Shown in pieces: positions 36,927 to 46,178 of a stretch of 64,000 nt of DNA. The notes beneath the pieces are model-generated. The model had not been told where the DNA came from. It saw only the letters and a list, made by a program, of their open reading frames with translations, and made no database searches. Numbering within the stretch: position 1 is the stretch's first letter; every line of letters starts with the position of its first letter. Source of the DNA: Gemmatimonadota bacterium (GTDB lineage: Bacteria; Gemmatimonadota; Gemmatimonadetes; Gemmatimonadales; Gemmatimonadaceae); the NCBI GenBank assembly GCA_016719105.1, contig JADKAQ010000014.1, positions 248,001-312,000 on the forward strand, in the 5' to 3' direction. A program made the translations under genes and the position numbers.

Positions 36927-38001
36927 TCGCGCTATTGGCGAAGACGCGGGCGAAGTACGGGAGCAGGTGCCGCTCGAACCGGTCGCGCGCCTTGTCGACG
37001 TGCCCGCCGTCGTAGGCCTCGACGGTATGCGCGATGCCGGCGCGCTGCAGCGCCGCGGAATAGGCGCGGACCCCGACCGGAACGCTCGCCACCTGGTCTG
37101 ACGTGCCGTAATCGATGACGATCCCGCAGAGCGCCCGCACGGGGACGGGGTCGCGCGCCAGGCGATCGACCGGAAGAAAGCGCCCCCACGTGCGCCGCAC
37201 CGCGCGCACCTCGCGAGTGGTGCCAGCACGTGGCATGTAGGGGAGGACGAGCGGCGCGCCGCGGCGGAAGGACGGGGCGAAGGCGATGGCCATCGCGCGC
37301 ACGATGCGCTCGCCCGTGGTGCGCGGCGGTGTCGCCGGCGCGAGGCGCGACGCCGCTAGCCACAGTGGGCTCGCGGGAGCGAGGTCGGCCGCCAACGTCA
37401 GGCAGCACGGGCTCATGGCGTAGACGTTGGCAAAGGTCGCCGAGTGCGACTGTACGATCGACAGCGCGCCGAATCCCCCCATGGACTGTCCCGCGATCCC
37501 ACGATGCCGCCGGTCGCGCATGGTACGATAGCGCCCGTCGATGTACCCCACGAGCTCTCGGCCGATGAAGTCGTCCCAGCGGCCGAAGGCGACCGAATTC
37601 ACATAGAAGGTGCCGCCGTAGCTGTTGTCGGCGTGCGGCATCACGACGAGGAACTCGCTGCCGGTGCGCGCCAGCGAGTCCATCGTGCGGCGCAGGTCAA
37701 ATCCTTGGTAGGAGCCATCGAGCCACTCGCGTGGATGCGACGTCATCCCGTGCAGGAGATAGAGCACGGGGAAGTGGCGCGTGCGGTCGCGGTCGTAGCT
37801 GGGCGGGAGGTAGGTGTAGACCTCCCGCGTGGCGGGATCACCGACGCGGTTGCCGAGCAGGGTGCGCGCTCGCACGGTATCGACGACGACGCGCCCCTGG
37901 GCACGTGCGACGGGGGCAACGGCGGCCAGCAGCGCGATCGCGCCGACGGCCAGGCACACGCGATGTGCGAACGACTCGACCCTGCGGCTCCGCCGGTGCA
38001 C
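36910..38001 (-). CDS. Exported esterase of the esterase D / antigen 85 type
   Basis: An alpha/beta hydrolase of about 363 residues. GTG at 38001 is proposed because it leaves 14 bases to the upstream gene and opens a basic signal peptide (AVGAIALLAAVAPVARAQ); GTG at 37959 is an alternative. Motifs are VYTYLPPSYDRD, FPVLYLLHGMTSHPREWL, the nucleophile elbow GQSMGGFGALS and a late DGGHVDKARDRF with the catalytic His. The nearest characterised relatives hydrolyse acyl or carbohydrate esters. It probably shares a transcript with the aldolase gene. Confidence 0.83.
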   Translation of the reverse strand: MHRRSRRVESFAHRVCLAVGAIALLAAVAPVARAQGRVVVDTVRARTLLGNRVGDPATREVYTYLPPSYDRDRTRHFPVLYLLHGMTSHPREWLDGSYQGFDLRRTMDSLARTGSEFLVVMPHADNSYGGTFYVNSVAFGRWDDFIGRELVGYIDGRYRTMRDRRHRGIAGQSMGGFGALSIVQSHSATFANVYAMSPCCLTLAADLAPASPLWLAASRLAPATPPRTTGERIVRAMAIAFAPSFRRGAPLVLPYMPRAGTTREVRAVRRTWGRFLPVDRLARDPVPVRALCGIVIDYGTSDQVASVPVGVRAYSAALQRAGIAHTVEAYDGGHVDKARDRFERHLLPYFARVFANSATRPGC

Positions 38002-38015
38002 GCGCCCCCGGCCGC

Positions 38016-39197
38016 TCAGGCGAGGGCCTGCGTGAAGGCAGCGGCGAGCAGCGTGCCGGTCGTGCGGTTCCAGGACTCGTTGACGCCTAACGTCAGCGTC
38101 CCGTCTGGTGTCCCCCTCGGCAGCAAGATCCCCCGCTGCGCCAGGCGGGTGGCCGCGACCTCCAGGTCGCCCCCCGTGATGTGGAGGCGCGTCAGGTTGG
38201 TCCCGTTCGGGATGCGCTCCACGCGCACGCGCGGGTGACGGGCGATCTCCTTGTAGAAGTTCTCCGAGACCTGCACCGCACTCTTCAGGCGCCCCTCGAA
38301 GCCCTCCATGAAGTGCCCGGCCACCCGCGCGGCCGGCCACCCCACGGCGAGGTTGCCGCCAAACATGCGGCGTACGTGAAACATGCCGTCGAGCACACGC
38401 CGCGGCCCGGCCAGCACGGCCCCGATGCCGCAGTTGAAGTACTTCCACAGCGACACGTACACGGTGTCGAAGTGCTTCGCGTACTCCGCGGGCGCTATCC
38501 CTGTGTAGGCCGAGGCGATGAAGAGTCGGGCGCCGTCGAGATGCGTGCCGATGCCGTGCTCGCGGGCGAAGGCGGTGACCCGTTGGGCCTCGTCCCAGTC
38601 GAACATCTCCCCCGACAGGCGGCGAATGGGGCTCTCGATCACCAGCGCGCCGACGTCGGTGGCGACGCGCCCGCTCGCCGTGCGCTTGACGACCGCCTCG
38701 ACGTCGGCGCGCGTGTAGGTCGCCTTGAGCGGGGCGAGCGGGAGGAGTGTGAGCCCGGAGAGCGTCTGGCAGGCGTCGCCGGTGTCGTTGTACATGTGGC
38801 TCATGTCGGGGACGATCACGCGACGCTTGTTGCCGGCGAGGGCGCGCACCGCCAGCTGGTTGGCGAGCGTCCCGGAGGGCATGAAGACCGCGGTCTCCTT
38901 GCCCAGGAGCCGGGCCCACCGTTGCTCGAAGGCCTCGACCTCCCCGCCAAGGAGGTAGGTGTCTTCGGCCACGTCACGCGTGGCGGTGAGGTCCTGGAGG
39001 AGGGTGGCGTATTCGCGCGGGGTGAGGGCGAGACCGTCGCCCGAGAGGTGGACCGCGCCGTTGGCCAGTGTCGAGCGTTGACCGTGCGTGGCCGGCGTCG
39101 CCGCGCTGGCGGTTGCCGGCGAGAGCGAGGCGAAGGCCGCCATCGCAGCACTGGCGCCAGCGGTTTCGATGAAGCCCCGTCGCGAAACGTCGTCCAT
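38016..39197 (-). CDS. Threonine aldolase-like PLP enzyme with Tat signal
   Basis: A beta-eliminating lyase/threonine aldolase-fold enzyme of 393 residues. ATG at 39197 follows a strong GGAGGA site. The N-terminus SRRGFIETAGASAAMAAF is a twin-arginine signal, unusual because this family is normally cytoplasmic. PLP features are ETAVFMPSGTLANQLA (phosphate loop), HLDGARLF with Asp221, and Lys252 in VSLWKYFNCGIGA. It would cleave beta-hydroxy amino acids to glycine and an aldehyde. Export of a folded PLP enzyme by Tat is plausible. Upstream lies a TPR frame that overlaps its start. Confidence 0.85.
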   Translation of the reverse strand: MDDVSRRGFIETAGASAAMAAFASLSPATASAATPATHGQRSTLANGAVHLSGDGLALTPREYATLLQDLTATRDVAEDTYLLGGEVEAFEQRWARLLGKETAVFMPSGTLANQLAVRALAGNKRRVIVPDMSHMYNDTGDACQTLSGLTLLPLAPLKATYTRADVEAVVKRTASGRVATDVGALVIESPIRRLSGEMFDWDEAQRVTAFAREHGIGTHLDGARLFIASAYTGIAPAEYAKHFDTVYVSLWKYFNCGIGAVLAGPRRVLDGMFHVRRMFGGNLAVGWPAARVAGHFMEGFEGRLKSAVQVSENFYKEIARHPRVRVERIPNGTNLTRLHITGGDLEVAATRLAQRGILLPRGTPDGTLTLGVNESWNRTTGTLLAAAFTQALA

Positions 39198-39738
39198 GGG
39201 TTCCTCCGTGCGTGCACCTGAAGCCTCCCCCCCGGGGAAGCTGACCGAGGAAGGCGTCGGGCGCAACGAATGGCCAGCGTCGAAGCGGCCGCAGGGACCC
39301 TCGACCCGAGGACGACGTCGCGCCAAGACGCTCGTGCAGGCGCTCGAAGCCAAGGCGCAGGAACGCCGAGTAGCCGTCCGGCGCCAAGGCGTCGAGCGTC
39401 GCACGCCCGCGGTGTGCGATGGCGCGGGCCTCGTCCGCGCGCCCGATCGCCAACAGCGAGTCGGCGAGATTGAGGCAGAGCGAGGGGAGCAGGTCACGCG
39501 CCTCACCAACCGGGAGCGCGTCGGCGTGGCGCAGCGCGATCGCATTCCAATGGAGGCGATCGGCCGCGCTCTCCTGGTGGCGTGCGAGGTAATGGGCGGC
39601 GATGCTCGCCTCGAGGTCGTTGGACCGGGTGGCCCACGCCTGTTCAAAAAGGGGGCGCGCCTTGTCCGGCTCTCCCTCGAGCTGCATGCCGGCGGCACAG
39701 AGAGCGACGACGGGGTTGGCGGGATCGAGCGCCAGCAT
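38974..39738 (-). CDS. TPR-like protein with uncertain 3' end
   Basis: From ATG 39738, six bases after the propeller gene, the frame gives tetratricopeptide-like helices: MLALDPANPVVALCAAGMQLEGEPDKARPLFEQAW in part, LCLNLADSLLAIGRADEARAIAHRGRATL and FLRLGFERLHERLGA. The helical pattern ends near base 39320. Beyond it the frame has no protein character and runs 224 bases over the start of the aldolase gene, which has a strong ribosome site. A lost stop codon or frameshift near 39300 is likely, so only 39320-39738 is well supported. Confidence 0.5.
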   Translation of the reverse strand: MLALDPANPVVALCAAGMQLEGEPDKARPLFEQAWATRSNDLEASIAAHYLARHQESAADRLHWNAIALRHADALPVGEARDLLPSLCLNLADSLLAIGRADEARAIAHRGRATLDALAPDGYSAFLRLGFERLHERLGATSSSGRGSLRPLRRWPFVAPDAFLGQLPRGGGFRCTHGGTHGRRFATGLHRNRWRQCCDGGLRLALAGNRQRGDAGHARSTLDTGQRRGPPLGRRSRPHPARIRHPPPGPHRHA

Positions 39739-39744
39739 GCTCGG

Positions 39745-40938
39745 CTACCGACGCACGCGCTGCAGCCAGACGAGTTCGTCGTCGTCGGTGCGGGCGAGAT
39801 AGAGCGTTCCCTTGCCGAAGCCGATGAGTCGTGTGGCCGGCGGGAGTGCGACGCGTTCCACCACCCGACCGGCGCCGTCGAAGACATCGTAGGTGGGGAC
39901 GGGATCGTCGTGTGCACGGGTGCGCAGCACCCAGAGCCGACCGTCAGGAGCAACGCCCGCCGCCTTGTCGAGGAAGGGTGGCTTGACCTCGGGCCACGTC
40001 TGGTCGGGAGTGAGCATGCGCTCGATGTCGGCCTTCGACAGCTTCGGCGTGCGCGCCCGTGGCGACGCGGCGCCCTTGGCGGCGGGGGGCGCCCCCGACG
40101 GACCGGCCACGATGATCCCACCGGGACGCAGCTGGGACTTGGCGAAGGCCGCCTTCTCGTCGTCGGTCACGCGGATGGCCGGCCCCTGGGCCACCGGTCC
40201 CGTGATGCGCGTGCCGTTAGGCGCGATCCACTCGACCCGATATGGCGCCGCGCGTACGATGGCCACGCGCCCGTCTGGCGCAATGGCCGCCAGGTCGCGC
40301 GCGGCAAGCGGGAGGTTGGTCGACCACTGCACCATCCCGCCCGGCAGGAGTCGCGCCGCCGTCATTTCCCCCTGGGGTTCGGCGAGGGTGCCAATGGTGT
40401 CGGTGCGAGCGCTCCGCCTATCGTGGACGAGCAACTCCGCCATCCCCACGCTGGGGTCGGTGGGCCTGGCCGGTCGCCTCGACTGCCGCAGCAGCATGCG
40501 ACCCGATCCGTCGATTCCGATGAGATCCGCGGCGAAGAGCATCCCTTCGCCGGCGAGCGGCCGGGTGCCGGCGGGCTTGCCGTCGGGGCCGATGAGCAGA
40601 AGGCGGGCGTTGCTCCAGTCGGGCATGAGCGTGCTGTCGCCCGGGAGGGGATACAGCGTCGTGGGTGTCCCCCACTCGCCGGGCCCTGCGCCAGCGCGCC
40701 CGACGGGAGTCGCCGTGCCCCGCACGAGGTCGATCAGCTGCAACGTCTTGTCGCGGCCATCGGCGACGATGACCCGCCCGTTCGAGAGCTCGCGCAGCCC
40801 GGAGATGGCGGTGAACGGTTCGCGATGCTCGACCTCCGGCTTGGGGAGCCCGCGCGTGGCCCCCTGGGCGGCGGCGGCGGTCGCCCACGATACGCCGAGC
40901 ACCGCCGCACGGATCACGACGAACGTCACGTTAGGCAT
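39745..40938 (-). CDS. Secreted six-bladed beta-propeller protein (NHL-like)
   Basis: An exported protein of 397 residues starting MPNVTF at ATG 40938, with a signal peptide ending in AAAAQ. Repeats typical of bacterial 6-bladed propellers are FTAISGLRELSNGRVIVADG, LQLIDLVRGTATPVGRAGAGPGEW and a last blade WVLRTRAHDDPVPTYDVFDGAGRVVERV. A Pro/Ala-rich insert lies near residue 300. The function is unknown, with no catalytic motif. It lies 12 bases after the lectin-like gene and just before the TPR frame on the same strand, probably one unit. Confidence 0.72.
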   Translation of the reverse strand: MPNVTFVVIRAAVLGVSWATAAAAQGATRGLPKPEVEHREPFTAISGLRELSNGRVIVADGRDKTLQLIDLVRGTATPVGRAGAGPGEWGTPTTLYPLPGDSTLMPDWSNARLLLIGPDGKPAGTRPLAGEGMLFAADLIGIDGSGRMLLRQSRRPARPTDPSVGMAELLVHDRRSARTDTIGTLAEPQGEMTAARLLPGGMVQWSTNLPLAARDLAAIAPDGRVAIVRAAPYRVEWIAPNGTRITGPVAQGPAIRVTDDEKAAFAKSQLRPGGIIVAGPSGAPPAAKGAASPRARTPKLSKADIERMLTPDQTWPEVKPPFLDKAAGVAPDGRLWVLRTRAHDDPVPTYDVFDGAGRVVERVALPPATRLIGFGKGTLYLARTDDDELVWLQRVRR

Positions 40939-40950
40939 TGTGTTCGCCGC

Positions 40951-41628
40951 TCAGGTCACCGCAAAGCAGAAGAAGAACCCGTTCCCGCCCGTCGCCTTGA
41001 GGTTGTCCTGGCTGCAGCCGCGCGACGGGTGCGCCGAGTTCCACGACGTCGGGAATTCCCCGCCCCCCTGCCGGTCGTGGTGCCCTACACGTGCGCTGCC
41101 TTCGCCGTGGCTCGTCCACGCGTTGCACGATGAGTCGCTCCCCGCCGGATAGGCGGTCCCGTCCGGGGTGGAGCCGGTGAGGATGTCGTGCATGTTGGGG
41201 GTATCGCCGCGCCCGTTGACCTTGGCCCCCTTCTCGGTGAGGATCGTTTCCTTGGTGAGGTTGGCGGCGCTGTTGTGCAGTTCCCCTACCGTGCGCGCGA
41301 TGAGCGTCCCGGCGACATTGTGCCACGGCCCCTTTCCGATGCGGTCGCGCGCGTTGATGGCGGCCTTTCCGTCCATGGCCGGGACGCTGAGATAGGCGTG
41401 CCAGGTGAGGTCACCGCCCCCTGCGGTCTGCGCCAGCCCCTGGCAGAACCGGTCGGCTCCCTCGAGCCCGCCCAGGTCGGCGCCGTTCCCCGGTCCCGCA
41501 CTCGTGATGAAGAAGGTCATCCGCTGCTGTGGGGCTGGCTGCGCCTGCTGCGCTTCGGTCGTCAGGGGGAGGAGCAGGACGGTCGCGGCGACGGCGATCG
41601 CGCGAGCGGGCGTTCGACTGAGGGTCAT
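40951..41628 (-). CDS. Secreted endostatin/lectin-like protein
   Basis: An exported protein of 225 residues with a signal peptide ending in TTEAQQ. The mature part has FFITSAGPGNGADLGGLEGADRFCQGLA, split over the first strands, WHAYLSVPAM, IGKGPWHNVAG, NGRGDTPNMHDILTGSTPDGTAY, CNAWTSHGEGSARVGHHD and SAHPSRGCSQDNLKATGG. This is the layout of bacterial proteins with a collagen XV/XVIII endostatin-like (C-lectin-related) fold. Binding rather than catalysis is likely; the ligand is unknown. Confidence 0.6.
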   Translation of the reverse strand: MTLSRTPARAIAVAATVLLLPLTTEAQQAQPAPQQRMTFFITSAGPGNGADLGGLEGADRFCQGLAQTAGGGDLTWHAYLSVPAMDGKAAINARDRIGKGPWHNVAGTLIARTVGELHNSAANLTKETILTEKGAKVNGRGDTPNMHDILTGSTPDGTAYPAGSDSSCNAWTSHGEGSARVGHHDRQGGGEFPTSWNSAHPSRGCSQDNLKATGGNGFFFCFAVT

Positions 41629-41811
41629 CTCGGTCCTCGAGGGAAAGGTCGCTATTGGTTACCTCACCAACGCCCGATTCGCCAGTCGGAAGCCGGGCGT
41701 CGGCGAGGCTTCGAAGGTCCCGCGACCGGCCGAACGCCGGGGCGTCGCGGTGCGTATTCAGTGGCTGGGCGCGCTTGTCGCGCCGCACGCCCCCATCCGT
41801 TCACACGGTTC

Positions 41812-44598
41812 GTGCTCCGAGTTCCCTTCGCCGTCCGTACAGCGCGCAACGCGCTGCGCGCGCTCGTCGCGCCTGCTGCGACCGTCGCGCTGCTGGTTAC
41901 GCTCCCCTCCGCCGCCACGGCGCAGGAGGGAACGCCCGTGGAGACGCCCGCCGCGGCGCGCGCGCCCATGCGCCCGACCCTGCGCGTCGCGCCGCGTGCG
42001 AGCGCGATCAACCTCGACGGCCGACTCGACGAGGCGGCATGGAGCGCGGCACCGGCGGCGAGCGGCTTCGTACAGCGCGTCCCGGTCGAGGGGGCTCCGG
42101 CCGAGGAACGGACCGAAGTGCGGCTCCTGATGGACGAATCGTCGGTCTGGATTGCCGCACGCATGTACGACCGCGACCCCGCGTCGATTGCCCGGCAGGT
42201 GGTGCGCCGCGACCAGGATGCACAAGCCGACTACTTCGAGGTCGCCTTCGACTCCAACCTCGACCGACGCACCGGCTTTGTCTTCCGCGTGAGCGCGGCC
42301 AACGTGCAACGCGATGAGTACGTCTTCGACGACAACGAGCGCGATCGCACGTGGGACGGCGTCTGGAGTTCCGCGGTCGCCATCGACTCGCTCGGCTGGA
42401 CGGCCGAGCTGCGCATTCCACTGTCGCAGCTGCGCTTTCGCGCCAGCGATGGCGAACAGGCGTGGGGGATCAACTTCGTGCGCCGTCGCCTCAAGACGAA
42501 CGAAGAAACGCATTTCGCCCTGGTCTCGCGCACGCAGCGCGGGCTCGTGTCGCAGTTCGGCCGGCTGGAGGGGGTCAAGGCGCGCAGCGCCCGGCGCCTG
42601 GAGCTGCGCCCGTACGCGTTAGGCTCCGTCTTTCGCGGGACGGCGGAGGCCGGGAATCCGTTCCGCACGGGACGCGATGGCGGGTCGCGCGTGGGGACCG
42701 ACGTGCGCGTGGGATTGGGGGGACAGTTCACCCTCGACGCGACGATCAACCCCGATTTCGGCCAGGTGGAGGCCGACCCCGCGGTCATCAACCTCTCCGC
42801 CTTCGAGCAGTTCTTCGAGGAGCGGCGCCCGTTCTTCGTTGAAGACGCCAAGATCTTCGACTTCTCGCTCTCGGGTGGCCGCAACCGGCTGTACTACTCG
42901 CGCCGCCTGGGACGCTCGCCGCGCGGCTCGGCTCCCGAAGGGACGCTCTTCGCCGATGTCCCCGCCTCGGCCAACATCCTCGGCGCCGCCAAGCTCACCG
43001 GGCGCACGCAGCGCGGGCTCTCGTTAGGGGCGCTGGCGGCGGTCACACAACAGGCCGACGGGCGCGCCTACCTTGGCGAGTCCGATCCCGAGCGACCGTT
43101 CATGGTCGAGCCGCGCGCGGAGTACGGCGTGCTGCGTGCACGGCAGGACTTCAACGGCGGCGCCTCCACCATCGGCGTCATCGGGTCGTCGCTCCGCCGC
43201 AACCTGCCGGGCGACGGTTCGTTCGACTTCCTCACGACCTCCGCGTTCAACGGCGGGATCGACTGGGAACACCAGTGGAGCAATCGCACCTGGGCATTCT
43301 TCGGCTACTGGGCCGGGAGCCACGTGCGGGGCGATTCCACGGCGATGATCCGGCTGCAACGGGCCAGCAACCACTTCTTCCAGCGCCCCGACTCTCGCGG
43401 CAACGGCGTGGACTCCTCGGCGCGCGCCATGTCGGGATACGACTGGCGCATGACGGTGGAGAAACGACGCGGGCAGCACTGGACCGGCTCGGTGTGGGCC
43501 GCCGAGGTCTCACCGGGATTCGAGATCAACGACGCAGGGTTCAGTACGCGCCAGGAGGTACTCGACGGCGGGGCGCGCGTGCAGTACCGCGAGATCACCC
43601 CGGGGACGTTGCTCCGCTCGTACAACGTCTCATTGTCGACTTTCCATAATTGGAGCCACGATGCGGTCGCCGGCTCGTTCTCGACCGCTGCGTGGGGAAA
43701 TGCGCACGTGGCCGGGTCGGTGGGGGTGAACGCCAACGTCGAGTTCAACAACTTCTGGCGGCTCGACGCCAACACGCAGTGGCATCCGGAGACGATGGAC
43801 CGCACGGGGACGCGCGGTGGGCCGTTGATGCTGCAGCCGCGCTGGGGCGACCTGCGCCTGTCGCTCCAGAGCGATCAGCGTGCGCGCCTCGCGCTGGAGC
43901 CCAGCATCTACCTCAAGCGATCGGCGCTCAACGGCGGCAATGAGTTCCAGACCTCGCTGGAGATCAACGTGCGTCCGTCGTCGCGCCTCGAGATCGAGAT
44001 CGAGCCGCGCTACACACACGCGTCGATCGGGGCGCAGTACGTCTCGACGATGGACGCCGCGGGATTCGCCCCCACCTTTGGCTCTCGCTACTTCTTTGGC
44101 GAGGTCGCGCGCCGCGAGCTGGCGCTCCCCACGCGCATCAACGCGGCCTTCTCTCCGACGCTCTCCTTCCAGTTCTTCGCCCAACCGCTGGTCTCGTCGG
44201 GCGATTACTCCAACTACAAGCAGCTCCTCTCGCCCTCGTCGTTCGACTTCAATCGATTTGGCGAGGGAACGGCGGTCGGGAGCGGGGAGGCGGTGCGCTG
44301 TCAGGGCGGAGCGACGTGTGTCGACGCCAACGCCGTGCGCTACTTCGACTTCGACGGCAACGGCACGCCCGAGCACACGATCGACGAGCAGGACTTCAAC
44401 GTGCGCTCGCTCATCGGGAACGCCGTCGTTCGCTGGGAGTACCGGCCGGGGTCGACGATCTTCCTGGTCTGGCAGCGCCGGCAACGGAGCGACGTGGTGG
44501 CCGGGGATTTCGTCATGTCGCGCGACTGGCGGGCATTGCTCAAGGCGCCGACCGACAACACGTTCCTCGTGAAGGTCAGCTACTGGCTCCCGCTGTGA
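41812..44598 (+). CDS. DUF5916 outer-membrane-type protein with N-terminal CBM9-like domain
   Basis: A protein of about 928 residues. GTG 41812 is proposed as it directly precedes a signal peptide (RNALRALVAPAATVALLVTLPSAATAQ in pieces). Residues about 55-250 form a CBM9-like domain (INLDGRLDEAAWSAAPAASGF, DQDAQADYFEVAFDSNLDRRTGFVF split). The rest is the DUF5916 part, probably a beta-barrel, with NPDFGQVEADPAVINLSAFE and FFEERRPFFVEDAKIF as hallmarks and a final aromatic-ended strand VKVSYWLPL. The function of the family is unknown; an outer-membrane uptake or assembly role is inference. Confidence 0.82.
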   Translation: MLRVPFAVRTARNALRALVAPAATVALLVTLPSAATAQEGTPVETPAAARAPMRPTLRVAPRASAINLDGRLDEAAWSAAPAASGFVQRVPVEGAPAEERTEVRLLMDESSVWIAARMYDRDPASIARQVVRRDQDAQADYFEVAFDSNLDRRTGFVFRVSAANVQRDEYVFDDNERDRTWDGVWSSAVAIDSLGWTAELRIPLSQLRFRASDGEQAWGINFVRRRLKTNEETHFALVSRTQRGLVSQFGRLEGVKARSARRLELRPYALGSVFRGTAEAGNPFRTGRDGGSRVGTDVRVGLGGQFTLDATINPDFGQVEADPAVINLSAFEQFFEERRPFFVEDAKIFDFSLSGGRNRLYYSRRLGRSPRGSAPEGTLFADVPASANILGAAKLTGRTQRGLSLGALAAVTQQADGRAYLGESDPERPFMVEPRAEYGVLRARQDFNGGASTIGVIGSSLRRNLPGDGSFDFLTTSAFNGGIDWEHQWSNRTWAFFGYWAGSHVRGDSTAMIRLQRASNHFFQRPDSRGNGVDSSARAMSGYDWRMTVEKRRGQHWTGSVWAAEVSPGFEINDAGFSTRQEVLDGGARVQYREITPGTLLRSYNVSLSTFHNWSHDAVAGSFSTAAWGNAHVAGSVGVNANVEFNNFWRLDANTQWHPETMDRTGTRGGPLMLQPRWGDLRLSLQSDQRARLALEPSIYLKRSALNGGNEFQTSLEINVRPSSRLEIEIEPRYTHASIGAQYVSTMDAAGFAPTFGSRYFFGEVARRELALPTRINAAFSPTLSFQFFAQPLVSSGDYSNYKQLLSPSSFDFNRFGEGTAVGSGEAVRCQGGATCVDANAVRYFDFDGNGTPEHTIDEQDFNVRSLIGNAVVRWEYRPGSTIFLVWQRRQRSDVVAGDFVMSRDWRALLKAPTDNTFLVKVSYWLPL

Positions 44599-44634
44599 CC
44601 GGCGGGGACGTCCCCACCTCCAGCACAACATCCC

Positions 44635-46119
44635 GTGACCGCTGACATCTCGCGCCGCGCCCTGGTTCGCACCCTCGCCGCGGCCGGGGTGGCATCGGCG
44701 GTGGGGATCCCGCGCGCGGCCCACGCCATTGTTCCTGGCGGTGGTCGCCGATCTGGCGCCGGCGAACTGCTCATCCGCGGCGGCCGCGTCGTCAACGCCG
44801 ACGGCGTGGTCACCGCCGACGTGCGCATCGTCGGCGAGCAGATCACTGAGGTGGGACGCAACTTGACGCCGGGGGCCGGCGCGCGGGTGATCGAGGCGAA
44901 CGGGATGCTGCTCATGCCCGGCGGGATCGATCCGCACACGCACCTGCACCCGTCCTTTGCCGACGACCTCACGAGCGGCACGCAGGCCGCGCTGGCGGGC
45001 GGGATCACGACCGTCGGGACCTTCTCGACGCCGCGGCGCGACGAGACCATCGTCGCTGCGCTCGACCGGATGGGCGCGACGGTGCAGGCGGAGGCCATCG
45101 CCGACGTCATCCTGCACTCGTCCGTATGGCCCCCAAACGACGCGTTGATCAACGCGCTCCCGTCGCTCGTCGAGCGCGGCCAGCCGAGCATCAAGTTCTA
45201 CATGGTGCGCCCCGACTTCGGCGCGCAGATGGAGCAGGTCATCAAGACGCTGGAGGCCGCGCGCGCACTTGGCGTGGTCACGATGGTGCACTGCGAGGAC
45301 GGCGCGCTGCTCAACGCGGCGGTGCGTCGCCTGACCGCGGAGGGGAAGACGGGGCTCGAGCACTACATCGAGTCGCGCCCGCTGATCGCCGAAGTGGCCG
45401 CGACGCAACAGGCGGCCTCGTTATGCGAGGACACGGGGGCGCCGATGTACCTCGTGCACATGTCGGCGTCGCGGGCGCTCGACGCCTGTCGCCCGGCGCG
45501 CGCCGCCGGCCTCCCGCTGTACATCGAAACGCGACCGCTCTTCATCCACCTCGACGAATCGAAGCTGCGCGGCCCCGACCATCGCCTGTACGTCGGACAG
45601 CCGCCGCTGCGCCCACGCGCCGACGTCGACGCGATGTTCCGCGCCCTCATAGACGGCCGCATCGACGTCCTGGCCACCGACCACGCACCGTGGACGCGCG
45701 AACAAAAGATGGACCCCGCACTCAGCATCGCGCGCGTGCGGCCCGGTGCGAGCGACCTGCAGTTCATGCTCCCGATGTACTTCTCCGAAGGGGTCGGCAA
45801 GCGGAAGCTCTCGCTCACGCGCTTCGTCGAGACCACGTCGACCAACGCGGCGAAGATCTTCGGGTTGTACGGCAAGAAGGGGGTGATTCGCGCCGGTGCC
45901 GACGCCGACATCGCCATCTGGGACCCCAAGCGTACGGCGCCGGTGCTGGCGGCCAACGACTACGGCAAGTCGGACTACTCCCCGTATGAAGGGTGGAGCG
46001 TGACGGGGTGGCCGGTGACGGTGCTGAGACGCGGGGAGGTGGTGGTGGCCGATGGAAAGGTCGTGGGGAATGCGGGGAGCGGGCGGCTGGTGCGCCGCGA
46101 GGCATGGCACAACCCCTAG
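44635..46119 (+). CDS. Dihydropyrimidinase/hydantoinase-like amidohydrolase with Tat signal
   Basis: A cyclic amidohydrolase of 494 residues starting at GTG 44635. SRRALVRTLAAAGVASAV is a twin-arginine signal. Metal site: PGGIDPHTHLH (two His), SIKFYMVRP whose Lys would be carbamylated, VTMVHCED, YLVHMSAS and the catalytic DVLATDHAPW. The C-terminus has DADIAIWDP. The order matches D-hydantoinase and dihydropyrimidinase, which open hydantoin or dihydropyrimidine rings. Export by Tat is unusual for these. It lies 36 bases after the DUF5916 gene. Confidence 0.85.
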   Translation: MTADISRRALVRTLAAAGVASAVGIPRAAHAIVPGGGRRSGAGELLIRGGRVVNADGVVTADVRIVGEQITEVGRNLTPGAGARVIEANGMLLMPGGIDPHTHLHPSFADDLTSGTQAALAGGITTVGTFSTPRRDETIVAALDRMGATVQAEAIADVILHSSVWPPNDALINALPSLVERGQPSIKFYMVRPDFGAQMEQVIKTLEAARALGVVTMVHCEDGALLNAAVRRLTAEGKTGLEHYIESRPLIAEVAATQQAASLCEDTGAPMYLVHMSASRALDACRPARAAGLPLYIETRPLFIHLDESKLRGPDHRLYVGQPPLRPRADVDAMFRALIDGRIDVLATDHAPWTREQKMDPALSIARVRPGASDLQFMLPMYFSEGVGKRKLSLTRFVETTSTNAAKIFGLYGKKGVIRAGADADIAIWDPKRTAPVLAANDYGKSDYSPYEGWSVTGWPVTVLRRGEVVVADGKVVGNAGSGRLVRREAWHNP

Positions 46120-46127
46120 ACGCACAC

Positions 46128-46152
46128 GGGGCGACACTCGTCGTGTCGCCCC
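46128..46152. terminator. Perfect 10-pair hairpin between convergent genes
   Basis: GGGGCGACAC (46128-46137) and GTGTCGCCCC (46143-46152) pair fully around the loop TCGTC. It lies between the convergent stops at 46119 and 46179 and can serve both genes. Confidence 0.7.
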
Positions 46153-46178
46153 GCGTGAACTTGAACCGAGCAGCGGTA

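Noticed and set aside
39088..41152. Long rightward frames opposite the aldolase, propeller and lectin-like genes
   Set aside because: They are GC-rich antisense shadows with Arg/Gly/Ala-rich composition and no domain.
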